The position numbers and the translations under genes are program-made. 64,000 nucleotides of DNA, taken from NCBI RefSeq assembly GCF_035920445.1, contig NZ_CP109162.1:3596001-3660000 (forward strand), given 5' to 3'. Below are positions 18,509 through 27,881 of this stretch, in pieces (within the stretch, counting starts at the first letter, position 1; the number at the start of each line of letters is the position of its first letter). Below the pieces are notes generated by a model that was given only the letters and a program-made list of their open reading frames with translations, did no database searches and was not told the DNA's origin. This stretch comes from Nocardia sp. NBC_01730. Lineage in GTDB: Bacteria > Actinomycetota > Actinomycetes > Mycobacteriales > Mycobacteriaceae.

Positions 18509-19621
18509 TTACGCCAGGCTGTTCTCCGCGAAGACCGACGCGCCCTTGTACCGCAGCGTCTTGATCTGCCACGCCCACGTCGCCCGAACACAGCCGACCA
18601 GGTCCTCAACATGCGTCGACAGTGTCGCCGCAAGATCGGAATCGATCGCCCGCATGCGAACGCATTGTTCGGCGGCGGCCGCGACCACGCGTCGAAATTC
18701 CACGAGCTTCGCACGCACGATCTCGGCGGCGTGCCGCACGGCATCCTCCAGCATCCACCCTGGATGGTTCAACATCACCACGGGGATCAGGTTGAAATCC
18801 GCCAGGTCGACGATGCACTCCTTCTCGAAGGAGAACACGTCGTTCATCAACGCACCGATCTCCACGGCCAGCACCCGCATACGGCGGAGGTCGCCGGCCA
18901 GACCGGCGTTCCGAATCCGACCCCACGGCAGGTAGTCGTCTCGACCGAACTCGCACAGGGCGATCGCCGGGTACATGCCCGAGACCTGGGATCGGAGATC
19001 GATGTACTCCGCGACGCCGAGCAGTCCCCCTCGGGCACGTGCGTTCTGATCCCGAATCGCGGGCCGCAGGTGCGCGATGGTGACGGCGATGAAACGGTCG
19101 AGCCAAGCAGGTTCCGCGAGGTGGGACAGCATCGCGAGAAACGACGCCATCGATATCTCCAACTCGGTCGGATCCACTGGGGCCGACCGAGTTCGCAGTA
19201 GCTCACACAGCCGGTCTATGGCCACCCATGCCAGTGCCTGCGCCGCGCCGTCCAAGTGCCCGAACTTCTCCCGGCCGACAGTGTCGTTGAGCCAGAACAG
19301 GATTGCGTTGTAGAGACCGATGATCGTCATCCGCTCGGCGCTTATCGCCCCGGGATGCAGGTAGGGCGTCATGCTGTTGTAGTGCTCGCCGCCGGGCTCG
19401 AGCCAGATCCCGTGCGCGCGGCAGAACCGTTCGACTTCGGCACATGCCTCAGCACCGAACTGGTTCGGCCGGAAATCGCGGCAGTAGTCGACGATGTCCC
19501 AGCCGGGTGTACTGAACAACGCGCGCAGCGACCACTGCTGCCCCGCCCGCAGCAAACTCTCGTGCTGCAAACGCATGTTCGCGATCTCCCGCTCGAGCGC
19601 CGATGTGTACTCACTGACCAC
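18509..19621 (-). CDS. Class I terpene synthase
   Basis: The 370-residue protein is a bacterial terpene cyclase that would convert a prenyl diphosphate to a cyclic terpene. The NSE metal-binding triad is complete (NDVFSFEKE, near residue 275), and the C-terminal RY pair (KTLRYKG) is present. The first, Asp-rich motif reads FWLNDTVGREKFG, so the usual DD is ND. The start GTG at 19621 is preferred because GGGAGGGA lies 7-8 bases upstream; a longer frame begins at 19663. No P450 or prenyltransferase is next to it. The product is not predictable. Confidence 0.85.
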   Translation of the reverse strand: MVSEYTSALEREIANMRLQHESLLRAGQQWSLRALFSTPGWDIVDYCRDFRPNQFGAEACAEVERFCRAHGIWLEPGGEHYNSMTPYLHPGAISAERMTIIGLYNAILFWLNDTVGREKFGHLDGAAQALAWVAIDRLCELLRTRSAPVDPTELEISMASFLAMLSHLAEPAWLDRFIAVTIAHLRPAIRDQNARARGGLLGVAEYIDLRSQVSGMYPAIALCEFGRDDYLPWGRIRNAGLAGDLRRMRVLAVEIGALMNDVFSFEKECIVDLADFNLIPVVMLNHPGWMLEDAVRHAAEIVRAKLVEFRRVVAAAAEQCVRMRAIDSDLAATLSTHVEDLVGCVRATWAWQIKTLRYKGASVFAENSLA

Positions 19622-20056
19622 AACGACTCCCTCCCGCAGTGACCACGTCCCTTGAATTGTCATTCACATGACGCGAGAAGCACAGCCCTATCCGCAAAAT
19701 CCCAGGACATCAAGATCTATCCGCCTTGGCGCACTGGGTATTTGGCTCCGACGGAGCGGGAGCATCCACACCGGCACCGTCCTCTGATCCCACATCCGAG
19801 CGCCGGGTTCCCGGTCGCGGCGAATCATCCGACAGTGCGGATTTCCTTGAGCTTTCTTCCCGCCATGGCGATTCCCGATACCCGGCGTTCGCAAGTCGGC
19901 GTCAGCGATAGGAACCGGGACAAGGACCGAAATGCCTCCCACCTGATCCCGCGACACGACTGATCGCCGAAGACCGCCGGCGGTGGCGCAGGCCATCCCG
20001 CCCGGAGTTTCGCGGCAGGCGGAATTACCCGGAGGGGTTACCTCAACAGAGGTTGA
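19622..20056. other. Intergenic, no gene seen
   Basis: 435 bases between two minus-strand genes. No frame with recognisable content; only a short hairpin with CCTC/GAGG arms was seen at 20041-20053, just past the PAS-ANTAR stop. Confidence 0.4.
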
Positions 20057-20761
20057 TCACCGAGTCGGCGGGTCGGCCGCCCGAGCTCGATTCGGTGCGG
20101 CGCCGTCGGCACGCAAGGTCAGCAGCAGATGATCGAAGCTGGTCCGCAGCGAGGCCGGGCCACCACCCATGGCGAGAATTTCGGAGACCAGCAGCTGTGC
20201 CAGCGTCCGCAGCTTGGTGTTGGTTTCCTGCGATCGCCATTGCAGCACCCCGAACGCCTGCTCGGCATTGATGCCGTAGACGAACATCAGCACGCCCTTG
20301 GCCTGTTCGATCACCGCCCGCGATTCGATGAGTTCGGGCAATGTGGCGTCGAGGATCTGTTGCCGGTTCTCCTCGAAAGCGTCGGACACGTCGACGAAGT
20401 AGCCGACGGTACCGACAACCGCCTGCCGATCATCGAACATGCGGTCGGCGACGACGATGACGTGGCGGACATGGCCGGACGTATCGATGACCCGATGGCG
20501 TCCACAGAAGAGCTCGCCGGTTCGCACGCTGACCGCGACGGACTGCGCCACCCACTCGTGGTCGTCGGGGTGTCTATGCGACAGCAGCAGCTCCGTGCTC
20601 GGCTGTGTGCCGTCGGCGGCATAGCCGTAGATGGCGGCGACTTCGTCCGACCATTCCCACCTCTGCTCGTCGAACCAGAAGCGGAAAGTACCGACGCTCT
20701 GTGGCTTGCCCGCCACGACACAGTCGATCGCGTACGCGTTTCCCAGTGCGAGATGATCCAT
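20057..20761 (-). CDS. PAS and ANTAR domain protein
   Basis: The 234-residue protein has a PAS domain (WEWSDEVAAIYGY at about residue 35, GTVGYFVDVSDAFEENRQQ at its end) and a C-terminal ANTAR RNA-binding domain (IESRAVIEQAKGVLMFVYGINAEQAFGVLQWRSQ, residues about 147-180). ANTAR proteins bind tandem hairpins in nascent RNA to prevent termination, here presumably under PAS control. The ATG at 20761 is chosen because AGGTGA precedes it by 5 bases; a GTG three codons earlier overlaps that site. Confidence 0.9.
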   Translation of the reverse strand: MDHLALGNAYAIDCVVAGKPQSVGTFRFWFDEQRWEWSDEVAAIYGYAADGTQPSTELLLSHRHPDDHEWVAQSVAVSVRTGELFCGRHRVIDTSGHVRHVIVVADRMFDDRQAVVGTVGYFVDVSDAFEENRQQILDATLPELIESRAVIEQAKGVLMFVYGINAEQAFGVLQWRSQETNTKLRTLAQLLVSEILAMGGGPASLRTSFDHLLLTLRADGAAPNRARAADPPTR

Positions 20762-21347
20762 TCCCGTCACCTATCGGTTTATCCATCGCCAGCAGCACCA
20801 AGCAGCGCGGAATGCGGTCGAGAACACATCTTCAGCAAACATTCCGCATACTAGATTACAACCTTACTACCTGCTGTAACGATCAAATAGATCGCCACAA
20901 CTACTGACAGGCAACTTTGCCGCACTGGCCGCGGCTACGCCAGACGGCCACCCTCCCGACCCGAGGGTGGTTCGTCCCGGCCTCGGGTCGAGGACGCAGC
21001 TACTGGTTCGAAGATCCCGGCCATAGTCGTCGGCGATCACCAGGCGAGTTCTTCAGCGGTTCGCAGGCCGACGACCTTTGGCCACCTTTGGCCTGTCAAT
21101 CGGAAAGCCGTCTCGGTGAGTGAAGTCCGTGCGGGCTGGCTGATCGAGCCGGTCGCCCCGGGGCGATCTTTCGGTGAGCAACCCGCCGTGAGCAGGGACA
21201 GGCTTATGATCAAGTGGTCGGGGCCTTAGTCTGACGTCGAGAGGGTGGGCAGATGGGTGGCTGCGGCAGGGCACGACCTACCGGGCCCGGATCGAGATTC
21301 CCTGGTGTTGTACTCATCTCGCGGATTTGTTCGGGCGGATAGGGATC
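20762..21347. other. Intergenic before the second pknK-like gene
   Basis: 586 bases with no recognisable gene. The first 120 bases are AT-rich and likely hold the PAS-ANTAR promoter. A hairpin with 8-bp arms CCACCCTC/GAGGGTGG lies at 20948-20970. No tRNA was found. Confidence 0.45.
20948..20970. terminator. Possible hairpin terminator
   Basis: Arms CCACCCTC (20948-20955) and GAGGGTGG (20963-20970) enclose a 7-base loop. No gene end is close, and only a short T-poor tail follows, so a terminator role is doubtful. Confidence 0.25.
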
Positions 21348-24300
21348 GTGGCCGGCCATGATGCCGAGGGCACTCAGCGCGACCTGGGATTCGAGGTCGC
21401 CGCTGAGTTGGTTGCGGCCGGATACGACGATGCGCAGGAGATCGGTCGCGGTGGCTTCGGCGTGGTTTATCGGTGTGTCGAGCATTCACTCGACCGCGCT
21501 GTCGCGGTGAAGGTCCTCGATACCGAGATAACTGCGGATCAACGGGCTCGCTTCCTGCGGGAGCAAAAAGCATTGGGCCAGTTCTCTGGGCATCCACATG
21601 TCGTCCAGGTGCTGCGTGCCGAATTCACCGCGACGGGCAGGCCCTACCTGGTGATGCCGTTTCATGCGCTCGGATCGCTGCAGGCACGCGTCCAAGGCGA
21701 CGGACCGATGCCGTGGCAGGAAGTGCTGTCGGTCGGTGTCAAAATCAGCGGCGCATTGGCAACCGCACATGAGTGCGGTCTGATACATCGCGATGTCAAT
21801 CCTGCCAATATCTTGCTCACCGACTACCGCGAGCCTCAGCTGAGTGATTTCGGTATTGCACGCATCGGAGGCGCGTTCGAGACGGCTGCGGGGCTGGTGG
21901 CCGGAACTCCGGCGTTCACTGCCCCGGAAATGTTCCGGGGCGAGGAGCCGTCGTCGGCCGGCGACGTCTATGGCCTCGGCGCGACCCTTTTCTGCCTGTT
22001 GACCGGCCACGCCGCATTCGAACGCCGACAAGGTGAGTCGGTGGTTGCACAGTTCGTCCGAATCACCTCCGAGCCGGTCCCAGACTTACGTCGCGCCGGC
22101 GTGCCCGCGCTACTGTGTGCGGCCATCGAATCGGCGATGGCCAGAGATCCTGGCATGCGGCCGGTGTCGGTTCGCGAATTCGGAGACCGGCTCCGTAACA
22201 TCCAGTTCTCCTGTGGCTTGCCAGTGGACGCGATGGTGCTTCCGACAGACGCGGACTCCCGTGGAGACCTCGTGGGTGTCGTGTCGGCTTCGGCAGAGCC
22301 ACCATCCAAGCACACAGCGGCGACGACTTCGTCGACTCGATTCCGGCCGCCCGCGTTGTCGCGCCACCCGGTGCAGCGTCGGCGGCTGCTGGAGATCCTG
22401 CGGGACGGCCGGTCCCGGCGGCTGGCGCTGATACATGGGCCTGCGGGTTTCGGTAAAAGCTCGCTGGCTGCACAGTGGGCCGATGCCCTCGGCGCGGATG
22501 GTGTGCGCGTCGCCTGGCTCAGCGTGGATGTCGACGACAACAACGTCGTTTGGTTCCTCTCGCACCTCGTGGAATCGATTCGCCGTGCACATCCTGAAGT
22601 GGCGAAAGACCTGGGGCAGATCCTCGAGGAACGGTCGACCGGTGCCACACAGCACGTGCTGGACACACTGATCGACGAGATACACAACAGCGGCGAGACA
22701 GTGGCAATAGTGATCGATGACTGGCATCGGGTGAGCAGCCCGGCAGCTGTTTCAGCGATGGAATTTCTGCTCGAACGCGGCTGCCATCACCTGCACGTAG
22801 TCATCACCAGCCGCAATCGCAAGGGGCTGCCGCTTGGGCGGATCCGGGTGCTGGACGAGCTGGTCGAGATCGATGAGATCAGCCTGCGGTTCGACGACGC
22901 GGAGATCGCGGAGTTCCTCTCGGGCATGAGTGGACTATCGCTGGACGCGGACGAGATACAGAACCTCCGCGAATCGACTGAAGGGTGGGCAGCTGCGCTG
23001 CAGTTGGTGTCGCTGTCGCTGCGCGGACGCGATAATGCGGGTGCTTACCTCAGTCAGATATCCGGACGGCATTCCGCCGTCGGCGAGTATCTGATGGAAA
23101 ACGTCATCGATACGCTCGAGCCGAGCATGCTCGACTTCGTGATGCGTACTTCGGTCACCGAGCGGATCTGTGGAGACCTTGCCGAAACGCTGGCGGACGT
23201 GAGAGAAGGGCAGGAACTGCTGGAGGAGATCCTGCAGCGCGATCTGTTCCTCCGCGCTGTCGACGACGATCTGGAGTGGTTCCGGTATCACGGACTGTTC
23301 GCGGACTTTCTGCGCCGTCGGCTGGTGCACTGTCACCCCGGTCTGCTCGAGCGACTACACCTGGAAGCCTCGGAGTGGTTCGCCGTGCACGATATGTTCG
23401 CCGAGGCCGTTGATCATGCGCTTGCTGCCGACGCGCCTGCCCGTGCGATCGCCGTGGTGGAAGAACACGCCGAGGAACTGATAGAACGCTCGCAGAACGC
23501 GACCTTCCTCGGGCTGGTGGCCAAGCTACCGGGCTCGTTGACCGTGCTGGAGCCGACGCTGCAGTTGCAGATCGCCTGGGCGAACGTCGCCGTGCAACGC
23601 CCAGATGCTGCGATCGAAGCGCTCGATCGCGCGGACATGGCATTGGCGCTCGCGCCGACCGACGATGATGAGACCGAAAAGACCCGCCTGGAGATTGCAC
23701 TGGCCCGCACCTCCGCAGCTCTGGTCGCGGGCCGGTCGGTTACCGTGCCGGCGCCGGTACTGGAGCGGGTTCGTGAACCGGTTCGGCCTTTCCTCGCGTA
23801 TGTGACCACGATTGCGTCCATCGTGTCGGCGATGTACCGATTCGATTTCGACGAGGCCCGGCGTTGGCATCGCTGGATCGACCAGTATCGGGACCGAGCC
23901 CGCGGTCCCTTCGCCGTCATGTACTGCGACTGCGTGGCCGGAATGGCCGCGTCCGAGCAACTCGATATCGCGACTGCCGAGGTCTGCTATCGAACGGCGC
24001 TCAGCCTGGCGCTGCAGTCCGGCAGGCAGTCGCAGGCCACCCGACTTGCCGGTGCGCTGCTCGGCGAATTGCTGTATGAGAAAGGGCAACTCATCGAGGC
24101 CGAGGGGCTGCTCGACGCCGGACTGGGTGAGGAAGGTGGCGCGGTCGAATTCTTGCTGGCTACCTATGGCACCGGCGCCCGGCTGGCGGCGGTGCGGGGT
24201 GACCTCCGCGCCGCACAGGCACGGCTGGACGAGGGAGAGAAGATCGCGTCGAGTCTGGCCCTGCCGCTGCTGGCTGCCCGGGTGGTCAACGAGCGCATCC

Positions 24301-24800
24301 GATTGGGCCTGCCGATCGTCGACGTCGATCGTGAAGCGTTGAGACATCTGGCCCCGTACACAGCCCAACCGAATGCGATGGCGGCGATCACCGCTGAGCT
24401 CGCCCATGATTCAGCGATCCGACTCCTCCTCGCCGAAGGCACCGGTGCAGCAGCAGAGGCTGCCTGCTGTCGGGCCGAACGGTTGGTGCGCGAGATTGCC
24501 GAGCAACACCGGCCGCGGGCATTGTTGAAGGCGGAGTTGCTCCGCGGGTGCTGCCTGTCGGCGACAGGTCAAACGGTACTGGCGGCCGAGTTGTTGGCTC
24601 CGGTACTGAGCCGGTGTGCCGATCTAGGACTGGTGCGGCTCGTGGTCGATAGCGGGCATCAGTTGCAGCCGGTGATCGAGACACTATGTGGCGCAAAGCT
24701 TTCCGTGTCGGCGCCGCCGTTCCTGCGACAGGTGCAGGCGGAATTCGAACAGGTCCTGCCGATCCGCGGTCGGAATGACGGGGGTGACACTACCCCGTAG
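21348..24800 (+). CDS. PknK-like kinase/ATPase regulator with altered catalytic loop
   Basis: This 1150-residue paralogue of the 13597-17007 protein has the same architecture: kinase (GRGGFGVVYRC, Lys55 in AVKVL, DFGIAR, TAPEMF), STAND ATPase with Walker A GPAGFGKSS, and a long helical TPR-like region. The catalytic loop reads HRDVNPAN (His147, Asp149, Asn151): the Lys that normally follows HRDx, and that contacts the gamma-phosphate, is Asn (codon AAT, 21798-21800). Asp149 and the DFG Asp remain, so activity may be weak or lost. GTG at 21348 is chosen by alignment with the first copy; a TTG at 21327 is possible. Confidence 0.85.
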   Translation: MAGHDAEGTQRDLGFEVAAELVAAGYDDAQEIGRGGFGVVYRCVEHSLDRAVAVKVLDTEITADQRARFLREQKALGQFSGHPHVVQVLRAEFTATGRPYLVMPFHALGSLQARVQGDGPMPWQEVLSVGVKISGALATAHECGLIHRDVNPANILLTDYREPQLSDFGIARIGGAFETAAGLVAGTPAFTAPEMFRGEEPSSAGDVYGLGATLFCLLTGHAAFERRQGESVVAQFVRITSEPVPDLRRAGVPALLCAAIESAMARDPGMRPVSVREFGDRLRNIQFSCGLPVDAMVLPTDADSRGDLVGVVSASAEPPSKHTAATTSSTRFRPPALSRHPVQRRRLLEILRDGRSRRLALIHGPAGFGKSSLAAQWADALGADGVRVAWLSVDVDDNNVVWFLSHLVESIRRAHPEVAKDLGQILEERSTGATQHVLDTLIDEIHNSGETVAIVIDDWHRVSSPAAVSAMEFLLERGCHHLHVVITSRNRKGLPLGRIRVLDELVEIDEISLRFDDAEIAEFLSGMSGLSLDADEIQNLRESTEGWAAALQLVSLSLRGRDNAGAYLSQISGRHSAVGEYLMENVIDTLEPSMLDFVMRTSVTERICGDLAETLADVREGQELLEEILQRDLFLRAVDDDLEWFRYHGLFADFLRRRLVHCHPGLLERLHLEASEWFAVHDMFAEAVDHALAADAPARAIAVVEEHAEELIERSQNATFLGLVAKLPGSLTVLEPTLQLQIAWANVAVQRPDAAIEALDRADMALALAPTDDDETEKTRLEIALARTSAALVAGRSVTVPAPVLERVREPVRPFLAYVTTIASIVSAMYRFDFDEARRWHRWIDQYRDRARGPFAVMYCDCVAGMAASEQLDIATAEVCYRTALSLALQSGRQSQATRLAGALLGELLYEKGQLIEAEGLLDAGLGEEGGAVEFLLATYGTGARLAAVRGDLRAAQARLDEGEKIASSLALPLLAARVVNERIRLGLPIVDVDREALRHLAPYTAQPNAMAAITAELAHDSAIRLLLAEGTGAAAEAACCRAERLVREIAEQHRPRALLKAELLRGCCLSATGQTVLAAELLAPVLSRCADLGLVRLVVDSGHQLQPVIETLCGAKLSVSAPPFLRQVQAEFEQVLPIRGRNDGGDTTP

Positions 24801-25203
24801 CAGCTCATGCGCATCCGGAGCGAATTTATTTTCGGGTGCTGCGCGGACTGTCAGGCTGTCGTTGATGCCTTCGACGGCGGTGCGCAGCACACTCCAGCGC
24901 AATTCACAACGCCGGAGCCCTGCGACCCCACCTTGGAAGATTCGAGTCGAACATGCAGGGCGATAGGCGATCCGCGGCGGGCTGACGAGCCCGCGGCGGG
25001 TCGATTCGAAGACGCCTGTCGAAACCGTTCGGCCGGGACCATCATCTTCGCCCGAAATACTGACCATAACGCGGATCACTGGAGGTAGTCTCTGATGCGG
25101 AGACCACACCTCCGTCGCAGATTTCCTGCACGTTCGTGCGGCCGCCCACAGACGAACGCCACAGCGCGTTCCATCCAGTGCGCAGAACGAAAGGGTTGTT
25201 CTG
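24801..25203. other. Intergenic, no gene seen
   Basis: About 400 bases upstream of the XRE regulator. Open frames here have no recognisable content. It presumably contains the XRE promoter. Confidence 0.4.
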
Positions 25204-26064
25204 ATGGCAGGCAAGCGCACCGTCCTGACCGTCCGGTTACGACGTCTCGCGGCGATGCTGCAGGAGATGCGCGAACAGGCACTGCTCAGCAAGGAAGAGG
25301 TCAGTTCCCAGACCGGGATCAACGTCACCACGCTGTATCGGATCGAAACCGCGCAGGCCCGTCCGCAGCGCCGCACCCTCATGGCGATGCTCGATCTGTA
25401 CCGCATCGGCGGCCAGCAGCGCGAGGATGCGCTCGAGCTACTGTCGGACGCATTGAAGCCCGGCATGTCGCGCGCCTACGAGGGCAGCGTGTCGGAGGTG
25501 TACGCGGCGTACATCAACTTCGAGTCCGAGGCGCTCTCGGCCCGGCACTACCAGACCTCCATCGTCCCAGGGCTTTTGCAGACCTACCAGTACGCGACGG
25601 CGGTGATCGACACCTCGATGCCGAAGCTGGAGGCATCGGTCATGGAGAGCAGGGCGAAGGCCAGGATGGACCGCGCCGCCACCCTCTCCAGAGAGAACCC
25701 GCTCGAGCTTTGGGTGGTGATGGACGAGGCTGCGATCCGCCGTACGATCGGCGGGCCCGCGGTGATGCGCGGCCAGCTCGACCGGCTGCTGCTGGAGATC
25801 AAGCGCAAGAACGTGATCCTGCAGATCCTGCCGTTCGACGCGGGCGCCCATCCCGGCATGACAGGCTCATTCACCATGCTGGACTTCCATGATCCGGCCG
25901 ACCCAGAGCTGGTCTATGTGGAGGGCATCGCGCGCGACGAGCTGATCGAGGGCCACAACGAGATCCGCCGCTTCGGTGTGATTTTCGACCAGTTGCGCGC
26001 CATGGCGCTGAGCCCACGCGACTCGGCGGCCATGATCATCGACGCCGCGACCCGGATGGGTTAG
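25204..26064 (+). CDS. XRE-family regulator with DUF5753
   Basis: The 286-residue protein has a helix-turn-helix at residues about 12-70 (LAAMLQEMREQALLSKEEVSSQTGINVTTLYRIETAQARPQRRT) and a DUF5753 domain (FESEALSARHYQTSIVPGLLQTYQYA, then VVMDEAAIRRTIGGPAVMRGQLDRLL and VYVEGIARD). In actinomycetes such proteins are usually followed by a small DUF397 protein; here none follows, unlike the pair at 55690. Its last bases overlap the end of the convergent permease gene by 4 bases. Confidence 0.9.
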   Translation: MAGKRTVLTVRLRRLAAMLQEMREQALLSKEEVSSQTGINVTTLYRIETAQARPQRRTLMAMLDLYRIGGQQREDALELLSDALKPGMSRAYEGSVSEVYAAYINFESEALSARHYQTSIVPGLLQTYQYATAVIDTSMPKLEASVMESRAKARMDRAATLSRENPLELWVVMDEAAIRRTIGGPAVMRGQLDRLLLEIKRKNVILQILPFDAGAHPGMTGSFTMLDFHDPADPELVYVEGIARDELIEGHNEIRRFGVIFDQLRAMALSPRDSAAMIIDAATRMG

Positions 26065-26891
26065 CCCCGGCTGGCTCTTCGGTATCCGATCGCAGCGGGC
26101 ACCGCGAACAACACCATGGCGCCGACCGACCACGCGATCGTCGCCAGTAGCGGCGTGCGCACCGCACCCCCGAAGGACAGTCCGCGCATCGCGTCGATCG
26201 CGTAGGTCATCGGCTGGTGCCGCACGAGCGGCTGGGCCCAGCGCGGATACGCTGCCAGCGGAACGAACCCGGTGCTGAAGAACATCATGATCGACGAGCC
26301 CAGTGAGACCGCCTCGACCAGAGCCGCTTTGGCGGTGTAGACCGCGACCGCGGTAACCAGGGTCGCAAAACCCAGACCGTACAGCAGCGGCACGCCGAAT
26401 AGTGCGATCCCCGCGAACAGCCCCTGTTCGAACCGGAAGCCAAGCGCCACCCCGACACCGAAGAGCACGAGCGTGCACATCAGGATTCGGGCGCCTTCGG
26501 CGGCGATCCGCGCCGCGAGCCCGGACGCGCGATGCACCGGCAGCACCCAGAAGCGTGCCAGCAAACCCTGATCGCGCTCCCGGCCGAGCGTGACCGCGCC
26601 CGCCACCGAACCCGACATCACGCCGACCAACGCGACCATCGGCACGGACCCGTACAATGCGCTCGCCCCGGAGAAGGACGAAATCTGTTTTCCCAGAACC
26701 GCGTTGAGCACGATCAACAGCAGCGCGGGAAAGATCAGCGATTGCACCATCGTCAGCGGGTCGCGCCACCAGCGCAGCAGCAGCCGCTGGATCTGGATGA
26801 GTGTCTGCGGCACCAGCAGCCGCAGGGTCTCGGTGTGGCCGGACACCGTCGGCAGGTCGGCCACTGTCTGCCGGGTCGTCGCCGTCGTCAT
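26061..26891 (-). CDS. ABC-2 type permease (DrrB/DrrC-like)
   Basis: The 276-residue protein has six hydrophobic segments and an ABC-2 export permease profile: WWRDPLTMVQSLIFPALLLIVLNAVLG, GRERDQGLLARFWVLPVHR coupling region, and FFSTGFVPLAAYPRWAQPLVRHQPMTYAIDAMR, characteristic of DrrB/DrrC daunorubicin- or phthiocerol-type exporters. Its ATG (26891-26889) overlaps the TGA of the upstream permease as ATGA, so the two probably form one heteromeric channel. No ATP-binding subunit is encoded next to them. Confidence 0.88.
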   Translation of the reverse strand: MTTATTRQTVADLPTVSGHTETLRLLVPQTLIQIQRLLLRWWRDPLTMVQSLIFPALLLIVLNAVLGKQISSFSGASALYGSVPMVALVGVMSGSVAGAVTLGRERDQGLLARFWVLPVHRASGLAARIAAEGARILMCTLVLFGVGVALGFRFEQGLFAGIALFGVPLLYGLGFATLVTAVAVYTAKAALVEAVSLGSSIMMFFSTGFVPLAAYPRWAQPLVRHQPMTYAIDAMRGLSFGGAVRTPLLATIAWSVGAMVLFAVPAAIGYRRASRG

Positions 26892-27709
26892 CCCGACCTC
26901 CGCATCGACACCGCCACCGCCGCGCCGCCGAAAACCGTCAGCAGGCCGAGTGCCCAGGCCAGCGCGGGACCGAGGACCGGCCACCCGACCGCACCCGCGT
27001 TGCCCGTCGGGTCACCCGCCAGCGCCCGCAGCGCGTACACGAACTGCGAGATCGGCTGGTTGCGCGCGAAACCCTGAAGCCAGGAGGGGAATTGGCGCGC
27101 GGGCGCGAAACCGGTGGACACCATGCCGAGAATCAGCTGCGGGAAGATCAGGGACTGGGTGGTGGCCTCCGGACTCTTGGACAGACTGCCGAGCAGGTCG
27201 GCGCCCAAGCACAACGCCAGCGCGAGCAGCAGTGCGAACGCAAGGAATCCCCCGGTCTCCACCGCGCTTCCGTAGAAGCGAAACCCGATCACCCTGCCGG
27301 ACACCACGGCCGAGCCCAGCGCGGCCGCGCCCCGGTACAGCGCCGCGGTGATTCGAGCGGCCAATGGGACGGTCGACGCCATCGGCATCGAGCCGAACCG
27401 CAGGTTCAGCCCGTCCTTGGCATCGGTGGCCGCGCGGAACGCGGCGGAGATCCCGCAGAAGGCCACCGCCTGCATGACGATCATCGGCATCAGGAACTGG
27501 GCATAGCTGCTCAGCCCGTGCCCGTACACGCTCATCACCAGGTTCAGCGGCACGTAGAAGCCGAGGGTGAACAAGGCGGGCGAGAGCACGGCGGTGAGCA
27601 GTTCACCGTTGTGTAGCGAAGGCCGGACCAGGCGGCGGGTCAGCACCCACCACTGGGCGACCGCCGCGGTGCGCGGTCGCGCCGCACCGGGTAGCAGGCT
27701 CGTCTGCAC
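26888..27709 (-). CDS. ABC-2 type permease (DrrB/DrrC-like)
   Basis: This 273-residue permease is the partner of the preceding one. It has WWVLTRRLVRPSLHNGELLTAVLSPALFTLGFYVP at the start and MVSTGFAPARQFPSWLQGFARNQPISQFVYALRALAGD near the end. The GTG at 27709 is chosen because GGAGGA lies 7 bases upstream; the long upstream frame has no membrane content and overlaps the divergent transporter promoter. The pair needs an ATPase from elsewhere in the genome. Confidence 0.85.
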   Translation of the reverse strand: MQTSLLPGAARPRTAAVAQWWVLTRRLVRPSLHNGELLTAVLSPALFTLGFYVPLNLVMSVYGHGLSSYAQFLMPMIVMQAVAFCGISAAFRAATDAKDGLNLRFGSMPMASTVPLAARITAALYRGAAALGSAVVSGRVIGFRFYGSAVETGGFLAFALLLALALCLGADLLGSLSKSPEATTQSLIFPQLILGMVSTGFAPARQFPSWLQGFARNQPISQFVYALRALAGDPTGNAGAVGWPVLGPALAWALGLLTVFGGAAVAVSMRRSG

Positions 27710-27881
27710 GATGTCATCCTCCGGCCATCCGCGCCTGATTACCAGGACCGGGAGCCCGTTCGCGGGTCGCTTGCGGGCGCTGTCGTTAAGACACGATCGA
27801 GCGGCGGGTTCGGTTCGTCTGACGCGACTATTCCACGACGAGATGGGTATCCCCGCCTCAGCTGCCTGGGAAGGTACACGC

